Shown: in pieces, positions 24,327 to 33,850 of the stretch | Position numbering within the stretch: position 1 is the first letter of the stretch | Layout of the letters: each line of letters begins with the position of its first letter | NCBI RefSeq assembly: GCF_026168755.1 | Contig: NZ_JAPFDR010000031.1 | Coordinates: 1-37,897 of the forward strand | DNA from: Clostridium sp. | GTDB lineage: Bacteria; Bacillota; Clostridia; Clostridiales; Clostridiaceae | DNA: 37,897 nt | Direction of reading: 5' to 3' | Made by a program: the position numbers and the translations under genes | Notes under the pieces: model-generated | The model's database searches: none | Told to the model about the DNA's origin: nothing | The model's input: only the letters and a program-made list of their open reading frames with translations

Positions 24327-25333
24327 CTTAATAGTGGATTTTTATCTCTTTTTTCTACAGCTAGATTAAATTGAGTATCAATAAGTTTTTTTTCTAAATC
24401 TAAAACTTTATATTTATAGTTTTGTAGTTGGAAATTAATATCTTTATTACGTAGCCTATAAGTTTCTTTTTTCTTTAGAGCATCTTGTAGCTCTACTTCT
24501 AATGAATTAATTCTTTTTTCTAAAGTAGTTTTTTCTTCTAAACTTTGTTTTTCGTTTAATGCTTTAAACTCTTCTAATTCAGCTTCTTTAAATTTTATTG
24601 TTTCTCTTAATTTATGTTCAGTTTCTTTTAATTCTGAATTTTCAATAGAATAATTATTAACTTGATTTTGATATGTTGATAATCTTTCCTTAAGATCATC
24701 ATTTTCGTCACTTAATATAAGATTAATTTTTTGTGTTTTTTCTAATTTTGTAATTACTTCTTCAAATTCAGAAATTTCTACTCTATTATTTATTTCATCA
24801 GTACAATTTTTAACTTTATCTTCAAGTTCTTGATTTTTACTTTGCAGCTCTAATAATTCTTTATTTAACTCTGATATTTGAACTTCATTATTATTATTTG
24901 TTTCAGTTAATGTTTTTACTTTCTCTGTTAACTCTTCACTTAATAATTTATAGCTTTCTAATTCTTTCATTTTTGATTCCATATTAAAGATAACAGATTT
25001 TAGGGATTCAACTTCTGATGCCCTTGCCTTTGCAGTTTCGTCTATTTCAACTTTAAGTTCCCTTAATCTTTCTTTTAATGTTAAATGACGTTCTTCAAGA
25101 GAATTTTTTTTCTTAGTAATATTTCCAATTTCTAAATCGCATTTAAAAAGTTCATCTGCAATGTTAACAGCAGTAAGAACTGCAGCAGAACTTGTATTTA
25201 ACTTCTTATTGGTTCCTGAAATTTCTCTTATTTTATTATCTACATAAGCGGCAACTTCAGATAAATATCTTTCGTCTTCTTTTCCTCTCAAATTATATTC
25301 AATACCATTTATTATAACCGTCACCGTATTCAT
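24323..25333 (-). CDS. zapA: ZapA-like cell-division protein with long coiled-coil extension
   Basis: A 336-residue protein. The N-terminal 85 residues form a ZapA domain (VIINGIEYNLRGKEDERYLSE, then AAYVDNKIREI and AAVLTAVNIADELFK), which binds FtsZ and stabilises the division ring. After that the sequence is almost pure Glu/Lys/Leu coiled coil to about residue 325. Bacillus ZapA is only about 85 residues, so this is the extended clostridial form. The start at 25333 (MNTVTVIING) is used because GAGGTG lies upstream, although the frame is open to 25378. It is monocistronic. Confidence 0.88.
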   Translation of the reverse strand: MNTVTVIINGIEYNLRGKEDERYLSEVAAYVDNKIREISGTNKKLNTSSAAVLTAVNIADELFKCDLEIGNITKKKNSLEERHLTLKERLRELKVEIDETAKARASEVESLKSVIFNMESKMKELESYKLLSEELTEKVKTLTETNNNNEVQISELNKELLELQSKNQELEDKVKNCTDEINNRVEISEFEEVITKLEKTQKINLILSDENDDLKERLSTYQNQVNNYSIENSELKETEHKLRETIKFKEAELEEFKALNEKQSLEEKTTLEKRINSLEVELQDALKKKETYRLRNKDINFQLQNYKYKVLDLEKKLIDTQFNLAVEKRDKNPLLR

Positions 25334-25458
25334 ATTCTGCACCTCTCGAATTTTCATTATGCTAAAATTATAGCACAATTGACTTAAAATAACTATATGT
25401 TACATTAAATTGATTAATGTAATATATGCTGATATACTAATTTTTACGAGGTGTTTAT

Positions 25459-26368
25459 ATGAATTATATTAAATTATTGGAAAATTGTACTTTATGTATG
25501 AGAAATTGTAATGTAAATAGAAATAATGGGGCTAGAGGAGTATGTAATAGTACTAATAATATAAGAATTGCAAGGGCAGCTCTTCATTTTTGGGAAGAGC
25601 CATGTATTTCAGGGGAAAAGGGTTCAGGAACTGTATTTTTTTCAAACTGCAATTTGAAATGTGTTTTTTGCCAAAACTATAAAATATCAAGTCAAGGCTT
25701 TGGAACAGAAATTACAATAGACAGATTATCAAAAATATTTTTAGAGTTACAAGATAAAGGAGCAAATAATATTAATTTAGTTACGCCAACTCATTTTGTA
25801 CCACAAATTATAGAAGCATTAAAAATAGCAAAGAATAAAGGACTTAATTTACCTATAATATACAATACTAATTCTATAGATTCATTAGATACAATAAAAG
25901 CTTTAAATGGATATGTAGATGTTTATTTACCTGACTTTAAGTATTTTGAAGATAAGTATGCATTAAAATATTCAAAGATAAAAGGATACTCAGAAAATGT
26001 TATAGAAATTATAGAAGAAATGGTAAAGCAAGTAGGTGAGCCTAAATTTAATAAAGACGGAATAATTCAGAAAGGAGTTATTGTAAGACATTTATTATTG
26101 CCAGGATTACTATTTGACTCAAAAAAGATTATTGACGCAATTTATAAAAAATTTGGAGATAGTATATATATATATATCATTAATGAATCAATATACTCCT
26201 ATGTATAATGCTAAAATGTATCCTGAAATTAATAAAAGTATTAATGAAAAAACATATGATTCTCTTATTAATTATGCCCTTTCAATAGGTGTAAAAAATG
26301 GATTTATTCAAGAGGCTGGAACAAACTCTGAGAAGTTTGTACCTGATTTTAATAATGAAGGTGTATAA
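25459..26368 (+). pseudogene. PflX-like radical SAM protein, frameshifted at a TA repeat
   Basis: A COG1313/PflX-type radical SAM enzyme. The N-terminal cysteines (10, 13, 17, 29) are followed by the radical SAM cluster motif CNLKCVFC (Cys64, 68, 71), a VTPTHFVPQI motif and DVYLPDFKYF. The first frame ends at 26208, after GDSIYIYIINESIYSYV. The family C-terminus (YISLMNQYTPMYNAKMYP and onward) continues in another frame to 26368. The switch point is a TATATATATATATAT tract at 26163-26177. Adding one TA unit, or removing two, restores a single frame of about 300 residues. The substrate of PflX proteins is unknown. The ATG at 25459 has GAGGTG upstream. Confidence 0.88.
26163..26177. repeat. TA dinucleotide tract at the radical SAM frameshift
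   Basis: Seven TA units plus one T, located exactly where the reading frame of the radical SAM gene changes. Such tracts can gain or lose units by slippage. Confidence 0.9.
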
Positions 26369-26376
26369 AATGATAA

Positions 26377-26400
26377 GGATAGTTTAATATTAAACTATCC
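26377..26400. terminator. Bidirectional stem-loop between convergent genes
   Basis: GGATAGTTTA (26377-26386) pairs perfectly with TAAACTATCC (26391-26400) around a 4-nt loop. It lies between the end of the radical SAM gene and the end of the minus-strand gene, overlapping the stop codon of the latter. Confidence 0.75.
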
Positions 26401-26917
26401 CCATTTTACTAATAACACCATCAATTATTTGTTTTCTTTTTTGACTTAAATATTCACCATAAAAAGTTTCTTGTTCTTCTAAGCTTAATTTATTTAAAAT
26501 TTCACTATTAATACTATTTAGAACTAATTTATTAATATCAAGTCTATAAGTTTTTTTAATTCTATTAGTTATTTGATTATATTCTTCTAATGATCTGCTC
26601 TTTTTATATTTTCTTATTAATGAGTCTAAAGATGTATCATATTTTTTTATTTTATAAACTATTGAATTTAAAGTAGTTAACTTATTTTTAAGAAAATAAA
26701 TTTCATAAGCTTGTTTACATTTAATTAATTCATTAATAGTATATTCAGTATTATTTATATTAAATTTAACGACACCATCGTTAAAAGCCTTTTCTATAAT
26801 ATAGCTTAAAATTTCATTATTATCATCTGATAATAAATTAGATTTGCCATTAACTATTTCTAAACCTTTTTTTAATTGATTAATTTTTTCATTTAATCCT
26901 CTATCCTTTATTTCCAT
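26390..26917 (-). CDS. Helical protein of unknown function
   Basis: A 175-residue Lys/Asn/Ile-rich, probably all-helical cytosolic protein. It has no signal peptide, membrane segment or recognised motif. The middle part (KAYEIYFLKNKLTTLNSIVYK) looks coiled. GGAGGGAAAG precedes the ATG. It is convergent with the radical SAM gene and divergent from the gene at 27147. Family not recognised. Confidence 0.7.
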   Translation of the reverse strand: MEIKDRGLNEKINQLKKGLEIVNGKSNLLSDDNNEILSYIIEKAFNDGVVKFNINNTEYTINELIKCKQAYEIYFLKNKLTTLNSIVYKIKKYDTSLDSLIRKYKKSRSLEEYNQITNRIKKTYRLDINKLVLNSINSEILNKLSLEEQETFYGEYLSQKRKQIIDGVISKMGIV

Positions 26918-27146
26918 GTCTTTCCCTCCAATATTATTGATAAAAGTTTTTTCTTTAGCTCAACTAGCATAGCAAAATTATTTTAGCACTGTTGATTATA
27001 CAGGATTAAATATATATTTGTAAAATATATTTATTAAAATAATAGATTTTCTTACTAAAAAAAGTTGTTAAAATTATGTAATATTACTATTTTATTTTTG
27101 TAAATTATGATTTATAATTAAAAAAAAGGGTAGGGAGGAATTTTAT

Positions 27147-27449
27147 ATGATTTTAAGATGTATAAATAATAATTTGTGTTCAAGTTTAACATTAAATAAG
27201 GAGTATCATGTAATTGAGGAAACTTCAGATTATTATGTAATAATCGACGATTTACAAAATGAAACAACTTGTAGAAAGTCAAGATTCGTTATTGTAGAAG
27301 ATAATGATTTATCAAAAAAATGTAAAGCAACTATTAATGAGCTTTCATTCCAATTAGAAAATGAATTTAAGGATATTAAGAATTTTTCTATTAGAAAAAA
27401 TTCAAAAGGTGAGATTAAAGAAATTATTGTAAAATTTAAATATGAATAA
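27147..27449 (+). CDS. Small protein of unknown function
   Basis: A 100-residue protein. The first half looks beta-rich, with LTLNKEYHVIEETSDYYVIIDD and RFVIVEDND. This pattern is seen in small SH3-like or KOW-like proteins that contain a 'growth to the environment' strand set. The C-terminal half is helical. AGGGAGGAA lies upstream of the ATG. It is a single gene, followed by a terminator. No function can be assigned. Confidence 0.7.
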   Translation: MILRCINNNLCSSLTLNKEYHVIEETSDYYVIIDDLQNETTCRKSRFVIVEDNDLSKKCKATINELSFQLENEFKDIKNFSIRKNSKGEIKEIIVKFKYE

Positions 27450-27495
27450 TCTAAATAATTATATATAATGAATTTTAAATTTATATATAATAAGG

Positions 27496-27536
27496 AATCC
27501 CCCATTTAATGCATTTATTACATTAGATGAGGGATT
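27496..27536. terminator. Bidirectional terminator between the small gene and htpG
   Basis: AATCCCCCATTTAATG (27496-27511) pairs with CATTAGATGAGGGATT (27521-27536), with one mismatch and one wobble and a 9-nt loop. It is placed between two convergent genes. Confidence 0.75.
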
Positions 27537-27577
27537 TAATAATATGTTTAACAAATATTTCCTAGGCAATATTGTTA

Positions 27578-29458
27578 TTATTTCATTAACTTACAGATAT
27601 TATTTGTAAATTCAACAGGATCTGATATTGATAATCCTTCTATTAATAATGCTTGATTGTATAAAAGGTTAGTATATAAGTTAAATTTATCTTTATCATT
27701 TTCATATGCACCCTTTAGAGCAGTGAATACTTCATGATGAGTATTAATTTCTAATACTTTCTGTGCTTTCACTCCTTGATTATTTGGCATTGAGTTTAGT
27801 AATTTTTCCATTTCTATTGATAAATCACCTTCATTTGAAAGACAAACTGGATGATTTTTTAACTTATTAGAAACTTTAACAGCATTTATTTTATCATTTA
27901 AAACTTCTTTCATAGCATCAAATAATGATTTATTCTCTTCGCTATTCTCTTCTACTTTGTTTTCTTCATCATTATTTTCAATTCCTAAATCGCTACTAGA
28001 AACTGATTTAAATTCTTTTTCTTTGTATTTCATTAACATTTTTATAGCGAATTCATCTATATCATCTGTGAAGTATAAAATTTCATATCCTTTATCTAAT
28101 AATAATTCTGTTTGTGGCATTTTTTCTATTCTATCTATAGACTCACCAACAGCATAGTAAATATATTTTTGATCTTCAGCCATTCTTGTAACATATTCAT
28201 CCAATGTAACCATCTTCTTTTCTTTTGAAGAGTAGAACATTAATAAATCTTGAAGTACTTCCTTTTCAGCACCAAAATTATCATAAACACCGAACTTCAA
28301 AGTTCTTCCAAATGCTTTATAGAATTTTTCATAATTTTCTCTTTCATTTCTAAGCATTTTTTCAAGTTCACTCTTTATTTTATTTTTAATATTTTTAGCA
28401 ATAAATCTTAATTGTCTATCATGTTGAAGAATCTCTCTAGAGATATTTAATGATAAATCTTCTGAGTCAACTATACCTTTAACAAATCCAAAGTAATCTG
28501 GAAGAAGATCAGAGCATTTATTCATTATCATAACTCCATTAGAATATAATTCTAATCCTTTTTCATAATCTTTTGTATAGAAATCATAAGGCATATTTTC
28601 TGGAATATATAATATTGCATTATAGCTTACAGTTCCGTCAACACTTAAATGAATATGTTTTAAAGGTGTATCAAATCCATAATGTTTTTCTTTATAAAAA
28701 TTACTATAATCTTCTTGAGTTAATTCATTTTTATTTTTTCTCCAAATTGGAACCATGCTATTAACTACTTTTTCATCTATGTAGTCTTCATACTCGCTTT
28801 CAGTTCCTTCTTTCAGTTTTCTTTCAGTAAGATCCATTTTAATTGGATATCTAATAAAATCTGAATACTTCTTTATTAAAGATTGAATTTTATATTCATT
28901 TAGATATTCATCAAAGTTTTCATCATCTGTATTAGCTTTTACATGTAATATAATATCTGTACCAACTGTATCTTTAGTAGAAGGTTCTATTGTATACCCC
29001 TCAACACCAGTAGACTCCCATTTATATGCTTCATCACTTCCAAAAGCTTTAGTAATTACAGTAACTTTGTCAGCTATTAAGAATGATGAATAAAAACCAA
29101 CACCAAACTGACCTATTATATCATATCCATCTTTAATTTCATTTTCTTTTTTAAATTGAAGAGAACCACTTTTAGCAATAACCCCTAAGTTATTATCTAA
29201 CTCTTCTTTACTCATACCAATTCCTGTATCAGATATTTTTATAGTTCTATTTTCTTTATCTATAGATACTTTAATAAAGAAATTTTCTTTATTAAAGTTT
29301 ATATTATCATCGCTTAAAGACTTATAATAGATTTTATCAATAGCATCACTAGCATTTGATATAAGCTCTCTTAGAAAAATTTCTCTATGTGTGTAAATTG
29401 AATTAATCATTAAATCTAAAAGTCTTTTAGATTCAGCTTTAAATTGTTTTGTTTCCAT
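27578..29458 (-). CDS. htpG: Molecular chaperone HtpG (Hsp90)
   Basis: A 626-residue Hsp90 chaperone of full length. The GHKL ATP-binding motifs are intact: ELISNASDA (31-39), DTGIGM (77-82), and [11 protein letters not shown] (116-126). The middle domain has [11 protein letters not shown] with the catalytic Arg region, and the C-terminal dimerisation domain ends at the stop. There is a short acidic linker, Glu- and Asn-rich, near 485-505. The gene is monocistronic. A perfect CIRCE operator lies 34 bases upstream of the start codon, and a TTGACA/TAAAAT promoter lies just above it, which points to HrcA control. Confidence 0.97.
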   Translation of the reverse strand: METKQFKAESKRLLDLMINSIYTHREIFLRELISNASDAIDKIYYKSLSDDNINFNKENFFIKVSIDKENRTIKISDTGIGMSKEELDNNLGVIAKSGSLQFKKENEIKDGYDIIGQFGVGFYSSFLIADKVTVITKAFGSDEAYKWESTGVEGYTIEPSTKDTVGTDIILHVKANTDDENFDEYLNEYKIQSLIKKYSDFIRYPIKMDLTERKLKEGTESEYEDYIDEKVVNSMVPIWRKNKNELTQEDYSNFYKEKHYGFDTPLKHIHLSVDGTVSYNAILYIPENMPYDFYTKDYEKGLELYSNGVMIMNKCSDLLPDYFGFVKGIVDSEDLSLNISREILQHDRQLRFIAKNIKNKIKSELEKMLRNERENYEKFYKAFGRTLKFGVYDNFGAEKEVLQDLLMFYSSKEKKMVTLDEYVTRMAEDQKYIYYAVGESIDRIEKMPQTELLLDKGYEILYFTDDIDEFAIKMLMKYKEKEFKSVSSSDLGIENNDEENKVEENSEENKSLFDAMKEVLNDKINAVKVSNKLKNHPVCLSNEGDLSIEMEKLLNSMPNNQGVKAQKVLEINTHHEVFTALKGAYENDKDKFNLYTNLLYNQALLIEGLSISDPVEFTNNICKLMK

Positions 29459-29491
29459 AAAACTCTCTCCTTTTTAACTTAATAACTTTTG

Positions 29492-29518
29492 TTAGCACTC
29501 TATCTTGATGAGTGCTAA
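29492..29518 (-). promoter_or_regulatory. CIRCE operator of htpG (HrcA binding site)
   Basis: TTAGCACTC (29492-29500), nine bases, then GAGTGCTAA (29510-29518): an exact match to the CIRCE consensus. It lies just downstream of the predicted transcription start, where HrcA represses. Confidence 0.96.
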
Positions 29519-29531
29519 CTCTACATTATTT

Positions 29532-29559
29532 ATTTTACTCCTTTAAATGTTATTGTCAA
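29532..29559 (-). promoter_or_regulatory. Promoter of htpG
   Basis: TTGACA (29554-29559) and TAAAAT (29532-29537) are 16 bases apart on the minus strand. The predicted start near 29525 is seven bases before the CIRCE operator. The remainder of the gap up to the accA terminator (about 29560-29780) is AT-rich and shows no gene. Confidence 0.8.
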
Positions 29560-29781
29560 CATTTTATATGGATATTTATTCAAGCAATTCATTAAATTTT
29601 TCTGTAAAAATCCTTTTAAATTAAAATTTATTATCTTATACGAAAGACTTATATTTAAATTAAAATTTGCAATTTAATGATAAAAAATATTAATATTGTG
29701 TATAAAATATATAAAGTGTCAATAATCTTTAATATAGATACATTTTGTGTATCACGCTACACATACCTCTGTATAATTACC

Positions 29782-29833
29782 TTAAAACAATAAATGAGTA
29801 GGTTTAATATTACCTACTCATTTATTGTTTTAA
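29782..29833 (-). terminator. Fatty-acid operon terminator
   Basis: A 22-bp perfect stem: TTAAAACAATAAATGAGTAG plus GT (29782-29803) against its complement at 29812-29833, with an 8-nt loop. The upper part has GAGTAGG/CCTACTC and the lower part supplies the T-rich tail. It overlaps the accA stop codon. Confidence 0.92.
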
Positions 29834-30621
29834 AAATTTCTAAAACGTAAATATCTTTGATTTAAAAGCTCTCTTACGGTTTTAGTTTGTAAAAGATTTA
29901 TTTCATTTATTAAATTAGTTTTAATTTCATTTGCAACAAAATTAATATCATTTTGAGCGCCACCAGTTGGTTCTTTAATAATTTTTTCAATTACACCTTT
30001 TTCTAATAAGTCATAAGAAGTAATTCCCATTATCTCTGAAATTTCTTGAGCTTTTGATGAATCTTTTAATAATATAGATGCAAATCCTTCTGGGGATAAA
30101 ATAGAGTATATAGAATTTTCTAATGCCCATACTCTATCGCCACAAGCTAGTGCTATAGCACCACCACTACCACCTTCACCTATAATTATAGAAATAATAG
30201 GGACAGTAAGTTGGGATATCTCCAATAAGTTTTTAGCAATAGCTTCTCCTTGACCACGTTCCTCAGCTTCTACACCGCAATATGCTCCAGAAGTATTTAT
30301 GAAACAAATAATTGGTCTTTTAAATTTTTCAGCTTGCTTCATTAATCTTAATGCTTTTCTATATCCTTCAGGATAAGGAGATCCAAAATTTCTCTCCATA
30401 TTTTCTTTTAAGTTTTTACCTTTTTGGATACCAACTATAGTAACTGGAATATCTTCTAATAATCCTATTCCTCCAATAATAGCTTTATCATCTCCATAGT
30501 TTCTATCTCCATGTAATTCAAAAAAGTTATTAAAGATTAGTTTTATATAATCTTCAGCATTTGGCCTTTCAACCATTCTAGCAATTGTTAATCTGTCCCA
30601 TGCTTTAACCTTTTTACTCAA
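29830..30621 (-). CDS. accA: Acetyl-CoA carboxylase carboxyltransferase subunit alpha
   Basis: Transfers CO2 from carboxybiotin to acetyl-CoA together with AccD. Motifs include [25 protein letters not shown] (about 36-46), [34 protein letters not shown] and [17 protein letters not shown]. The length is about 263 residues, full for the clostridial short form. The likely start is TTG at 30621 (30619-30621), because AAGGAGG stands eight bases upstream; the GTG at 30630 lies inside that site. The TTG overlaps the stop codon region of accD, indicating translational coupling. Last gene of the operon. Confidence 0.95.
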   Translation of the reverse strand: MSKKVKAWDRLTIARMVERPNAEDYIKLIFNNFFELHGDRNYGDDKAIIGGIGLLEDIPVTIVGIQKGKNLKENMERNFGSPYPEGYRKALRLMKQAEKFKRPIICFINTSGAYCGVEAEERGQGEAIAKNLLEISQLTVPIISIIIGEGGSGGAIALACGDRVWALENSIYSILSPEGFASILLKDSSKAQEISEIMGITSYDLLEKGVIEKIIKEPTGGAQNDINFVANEIKTNLINEINLLQTKTVRELLNQRYLRFRNF

Positions 30622-31483
30622 CTGATACACCTCCTTGAGGTTTGTGTAATTCTAATAATAAGGATAGTGTATTTTTTAATTCATCTCTATTTACAATATT
30701 ATCTACAAATCCTTTTTCTAATAAGAATTCTGCACTTTGAAAATCATCAGGTAAATTTTCTTTAATTGTTCCTTCAATAACTCTTCTTCCTGCAAATCCT
30801 ATTAAAGCCTTTGGTTCTGCAATGATTATATCACCTAACATAGCAAAACTTGCAGTAACTCCACCTGTTGTAGGATCAGTTAAAACCGTGATATAAAGCA
30901 ACCCTTCTTCACTATGCTTTGCTAATGCTGCACTGATTTTTGCCATTTGCATTAATGAAAGAATTCCTTCTTGCATTCGTGCGCCACCAGAAGCAGTAAA
31001 GATTATTAGAGGAAGGTTTTCATAAGTTGCTTTTTCAATGGCGAATGTTATTTTTTCACCAACAACTGTACCCATACTTCCCATCATAAAGTTTGAATCC
31101 ATTATACAAATAATAGATTCCATTCCGTTTATTTTACATTTTCCTGTTATAACGGCTTCATTAATTTTAGAATTTTCTTTACTTACCTTTAGCTTACTAT
31201 CATAGCCGGGGAAATTCATAGGATTTTTAGACTCTAAACATTTATTAAATTCAATAAATGTATCTTTATCACAAATTAAATCTACTCTTTCATGTGCACC
31301 TAATCTAAAATAATACTTACAATTAGGACACATTTTATAATTTTCTTCTAATGTTTTTTTATATAAAATCTTTCCGCAATGATTACATTTTACCCATGCT
31401 CCATCAGGAACAACAGGAATATCATTAGTATCAACAGACGGCATATTTATTACACCATATTGTTTTTTCTTAAAAATACCCAT
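30614..31483 (-). CDS. accD: Acetyl-CoA carboxylase carboxyltransferase subunit beta
   Basis: A 289-residue beta subunit of the carboxyltransferase. The N-terminal zinc ribbon is intact (Cys33, Cys36, Cys52, Cys55 in CNHC..CPNC). The crotonase-like core has [39 protein letters not shown], and [17 protein letters not shown]. It works in an A2B2 complex with AccA. It starts 12 bases after accC and its end overlaps accA. Confidence 0.96.
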   Translation of the reverse strand: MGIFKKKQYGVINMPSVDTNDIPVVPDGAWVKCNHCGKILYKKTLEENYKMCPNCKYYFRLGAHERVDLICDKDTFIEFNKCLESKNPMNFPGYDSKLKVSKENSKINEAVITGKCKINGMESIICIMDSNFMMGSMGTVVGEKITFAIEKATYENLPLIIFTASGGARMQEGILSLMQMAKISAALAKHSEEGLLYITVLTDPTTGGVTASFAMLGDIIIAEPKALIGFAGRRVIEGTIKENLPDDFQSAEFLLEKGFVDNIVNRDELKNTLSLLLELHKPQGGVSVE

Positions 31484-31495
31484 AATTTCACCAAC

Positions 31496-32839
31496 TTATA
31501 TATTATATTCTTTGCTTATAAAACTTGTATCAAAAGTTCCCAAGCGGAATATATCATTATTTAAAATATCAATTTGAAAGTCTATATTGCTTTCTATTCC
31601 TTCAATAATAAATTCATCTAGAGCTCGTAGCATTTTATTAATTGCTTCTTCTCTAGTTTTTCCATGCACAATAAGTTTTGCAATCATAGAATCATAAGTT
31701 GGTGGAATAGTATAACCATTGTAAACAGCTGTATCAACTCTAATTCCATTGCCACCAGGTATATTTAAAAAACTAATTTTGCCTGGACAAGGAGCAAATG
31801 ATTTATTAGGATTTTCAGCATTTATTCTACACTCAATAGCATGACCTTCTATTTTTATATCGTCTTGAGTTAGCTGTAACTCATCACCATTAGCGATTTT
31901 TAATTGTTCTTTTACTATATCAACAGAAGTTATCATTTCTGTTACAGGATGTTCTACTTGAATTCTAGTGTTCATTTCCATAAAATAAAAATCACCATGT
32001 TTATCTACTAAAAATTCAATTGTACCAGCATTAACATAATTAACTGCCTTGGCTGCTTTTATTGCTGCTTCACCCATTTCTTTTCTTAATTCATCACTTA
32101 AGATATAAGATGGAGCTTCTTCAAGCACTTTTTGATTTCTTCTTTGAATACTACAATCTCTTTCACCAAGATGAATTATATTTCCAAAGGTATCACCTAA
32201 AATTTGAAATTCTATATGCCTTGGATTTTCTATGAATTTCTCCATGTATACTGAATCATCACCAAAGTTATTTTTCGCTTCAGTTCTTGCAGTAAAAAAT
32301 GCATTTTCTAGTTCGTCTTCATTAGCAACAACTCTTATACCTTTTCCTCCTCCACCCAATGAGGCTTTAATCATAATTGGATATCCAATTCTTTTAGCTT
32401 CTATTTTAGCAGCTTCAATATTTTCAATAAGACCATCACTACCAGGAATAACTGGAACATTTGCATTTTTCATTATTTCTCTTGCTACCGATTTATTTCC
32501 CATAATATTTATTGTTTCACTACTTGGTCCAATAAATTTAATATTACATTCCTCGCACATACTTGCAAAACTAGCCTTTTCTGATAAAAATCCAAATCCA
32601 GGATGAATTGCGTTGCAACCTGTTACTACTGCAGCACTGATGATATTACTTTCATTAAGGTAAGAATCTTTAGATTTTGAAGTTCCAACACAAATAGATT
32701 CATCTGCAAGTTGTGTATGCATGGCATCTTTATCAATTTCGGAATAAATAGCAACAGTTTTTAATCCAAGCTCTCTACAAGCTCTTATAATTCTTACAGC
32801 AATTTCACCTCTATTAGCTATTAAAACTTTTCTAATCAT
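31496..32839 (-). CDS. accC: Acetyl-CoA carboxylase, biotin carboxylase subunit
   Basis: A 447-residue ATP-grasp enzyme that carboxylates the biotin on AccB. Motifs in order: KVLIANRGEIAVRIIRACREL (5-25), HPGFGFLSE, IMIKASLGGGGKGIRVV (ATP-binding glycine loop), HIEFQILGDTFGN, EAPS, FYFMEMNTRIQVEHPVTEM, then the C-terminal DSMIAKLIVHG. The length matches the family. It lies 16 bases after fabZ on the same strand. Confidence 0.97.
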   Translation of the reverse strand: MIRKVLIANRGEIAVRIIRACRELGLKTVAIYSEIDKDAMHTQLADESICVGTSKSKDSYLNESNIISAAVVTGCNAIHPGFGFLSEKASFASMCEECNIKFIGPSSETINIMGNKSVAREIMKNANVPVIPGSDGLIENIEAAKIEAKRIGYPIMIKASLGGGGKGIRVVANEDELENAFFTARTEAKNNFGDDSVYMEKFIENPRHIEFQILGDTFGNIIHLGERDCSIQRRNQKVLEEAPSYILSDELRKEMGEAAIKAAKAVNYVNAGTIEFLVDKHGDFYFMEMNTRIQVEHPVTEMITSVDIVKEQLKIANGDELQLTQDDIKIEGHAIECRINAENPNKSFAPCPGKISFLNIPGGNGIRVDTAVYNGYTIPPTYDSMIAKLIVHGKTREEAINKMLRALDEFIIEGIESNIDFQIDILNNDIFRLGTFDTSFISKEYNI

Positions 32840-32855
32840 AAAACACCTCTTTTTA

Positions 32856-33272
32856 TTAACCTATCATGAAGGTTAATTCACCTTCACAAACCTTCTTATC
32901 ATCAACATAAGCAATTCCATATCCTACACCAGCTTTGCCACGTATTTTAGTAAGTTCAACTTCTAATCTTAATGTGTCACCAGGAACAACTTTTCTTCTA
33001 AATTTAGCATTATTTATTCCTGCAAAATATGCTATCTTACCTTTAAACTCATCTTTGCTTAAAAGAGCTACAGCACCGGCTTGTGCTAAGGACTCAATTA
33101 TTAATACTCCTGGCATAACAGGTTCAACTGGAAAATGTCCTTGAAAGTAATGTTCATTTGCTGTAACATTTTTTATTGCAGTTATTTTATTTTCCTCAAT
33201 TTTTATAACCTTATCAATTAAAAGAAAAGGATATCTATGAGGAATTATCTCCATAATTTCCTTAATATCCAT
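32856..33272 (-). CDS. fabZ: 3-hydroxyacyl-ACP dehydratase FabZ
   Basis: Dehydrates 3-hydroxyacyl-ACP to trans-2-enoyl-ACP in each elongation round. The 138-residue hotdog-fold protein has [11 protein letters not shown] (10-20) and the active-site pair His46 and Glu60 in [16 protein letters not shown] (45-60). AAGGAGA precedes the ATG. A 64-nt hairpin lies just upstream in the gap to accB. Confidence 0.97.
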   Translation of the reverse strand: MDIKEIMEIIPHRYPFLLIDKVIKIEENKITAIKNVTANEHYFQGHFPVEPVMPGVLIIESLAQAGAVALLSKDEFKGKIAYFAGINNAKFRRKVVPGDTLRLEVELTKIRGKAGVGYGIAYVDDKKVCEGELTFMIG

Positions 33273-33291
33273 TTAAAAATCTCCTTAAATA

Positions 33292-33355
33292 ATAGATATT
33301 TTAATAAGTGGCAGTAAAAAATATTTATTAGATTTTTACCACCACTAATATCTAT
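33292..33355 (-). repeat. Intra-operon hairpin between accB and fabZ
   Basis: ATAGATATT (33292-33300) pairs with AATATCTAT (33347-33355), AGTGG with CCACT, and GTAAAAA with TTTTTAC (33314-33320/33333-33339), interrupted by a 6-base bulge and one 2x2 internal loop. The T-run is absent on the minus strand, so it is unlikely to be a simple terminator. It may be an RNA processing or stability element. Confidence 0.7.
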
Positions 33356-33368
33356 ATTATATTTATTA

Positions 33369-33845
33369 TTATGAACGAATCTTAAATAATTCCATTCCAA
33401 ATTCAACAATTTCTTCATCATTTCTTAAAGCTTCAACAATTTCTCCATCCACTTCTGATGTGATTTCATTCATTATTTTCATAGCTTCAACTATACAAAG
33501 TACATCACCTTTTTTTACTTTAGATCCAATCTCAACATATGGAGCTCCTCCTGGAGTTGAAGATGAATAATAAGTTCCAACCAATGGTGATTTAACTATA
33601 TTTAAGTTTTCTTCTATTAATTCTTCAGTTTCAACTAAAGTTTCCTCAGTTAAAGTTTTAGTTTCCTTTGTAAATACTGTAGAACTTTCAGAAGATGTTG
33701 TATTAATAATATTTTCTTTATATAAAGAATTTTCTTCGTTTTTACTAAGTTTTAATTTTATATCACTATTCTCTAATTCAAAAACTCTTAGAGACGATGA
33801 ATCTATCTCCTTAATAAGCTCTTTTATTTGGTTATAGTCTAACAT
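33369..33845 (-). CDS. accB: Acetyl-CoA carboxylase biotin carboxyl carrier protein
   Basis: A 158-residue biotin carrier. The N-terminal segment (MLDYNQIKELIKEIDSSSL) is followed by a Ser/Thr/Glu-rich linker (about 40-80) and the C-terminal biotinyl domain with the EAMKIMNEI motif (biotinylated Lys123). The ATG at 33845 is preferred over 33860 because GGAGG lies eight bases upstream; the upper ATG is part of the fabF stop region. The gap to fabF is then five bases. Confidence 0.95.
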   Translation of the reverse strand: MLDYNQIKELIKEIDSSSLRVFELENSDIKLKLSKNEENSLYKENIINTTSSESSTVFTKETKTLTEETLVETEELIEENLNIVKSPLVGTYYSSSTPGGAPYVEIGSKVKKGDVLCIVEAMKIMNEITSEVDGEIVEALRNDEEIVEFGMELFKIRS

Positions 33846-33850
33846 CCTAA

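Noticed and set aside
29746..29763. Inverted repeat TGTGTA-N6-TACACA downstream of accA
   Set aside because: A short repeat far from any promoter I can support; could be an operator remnant but nothing ties it to a gene.
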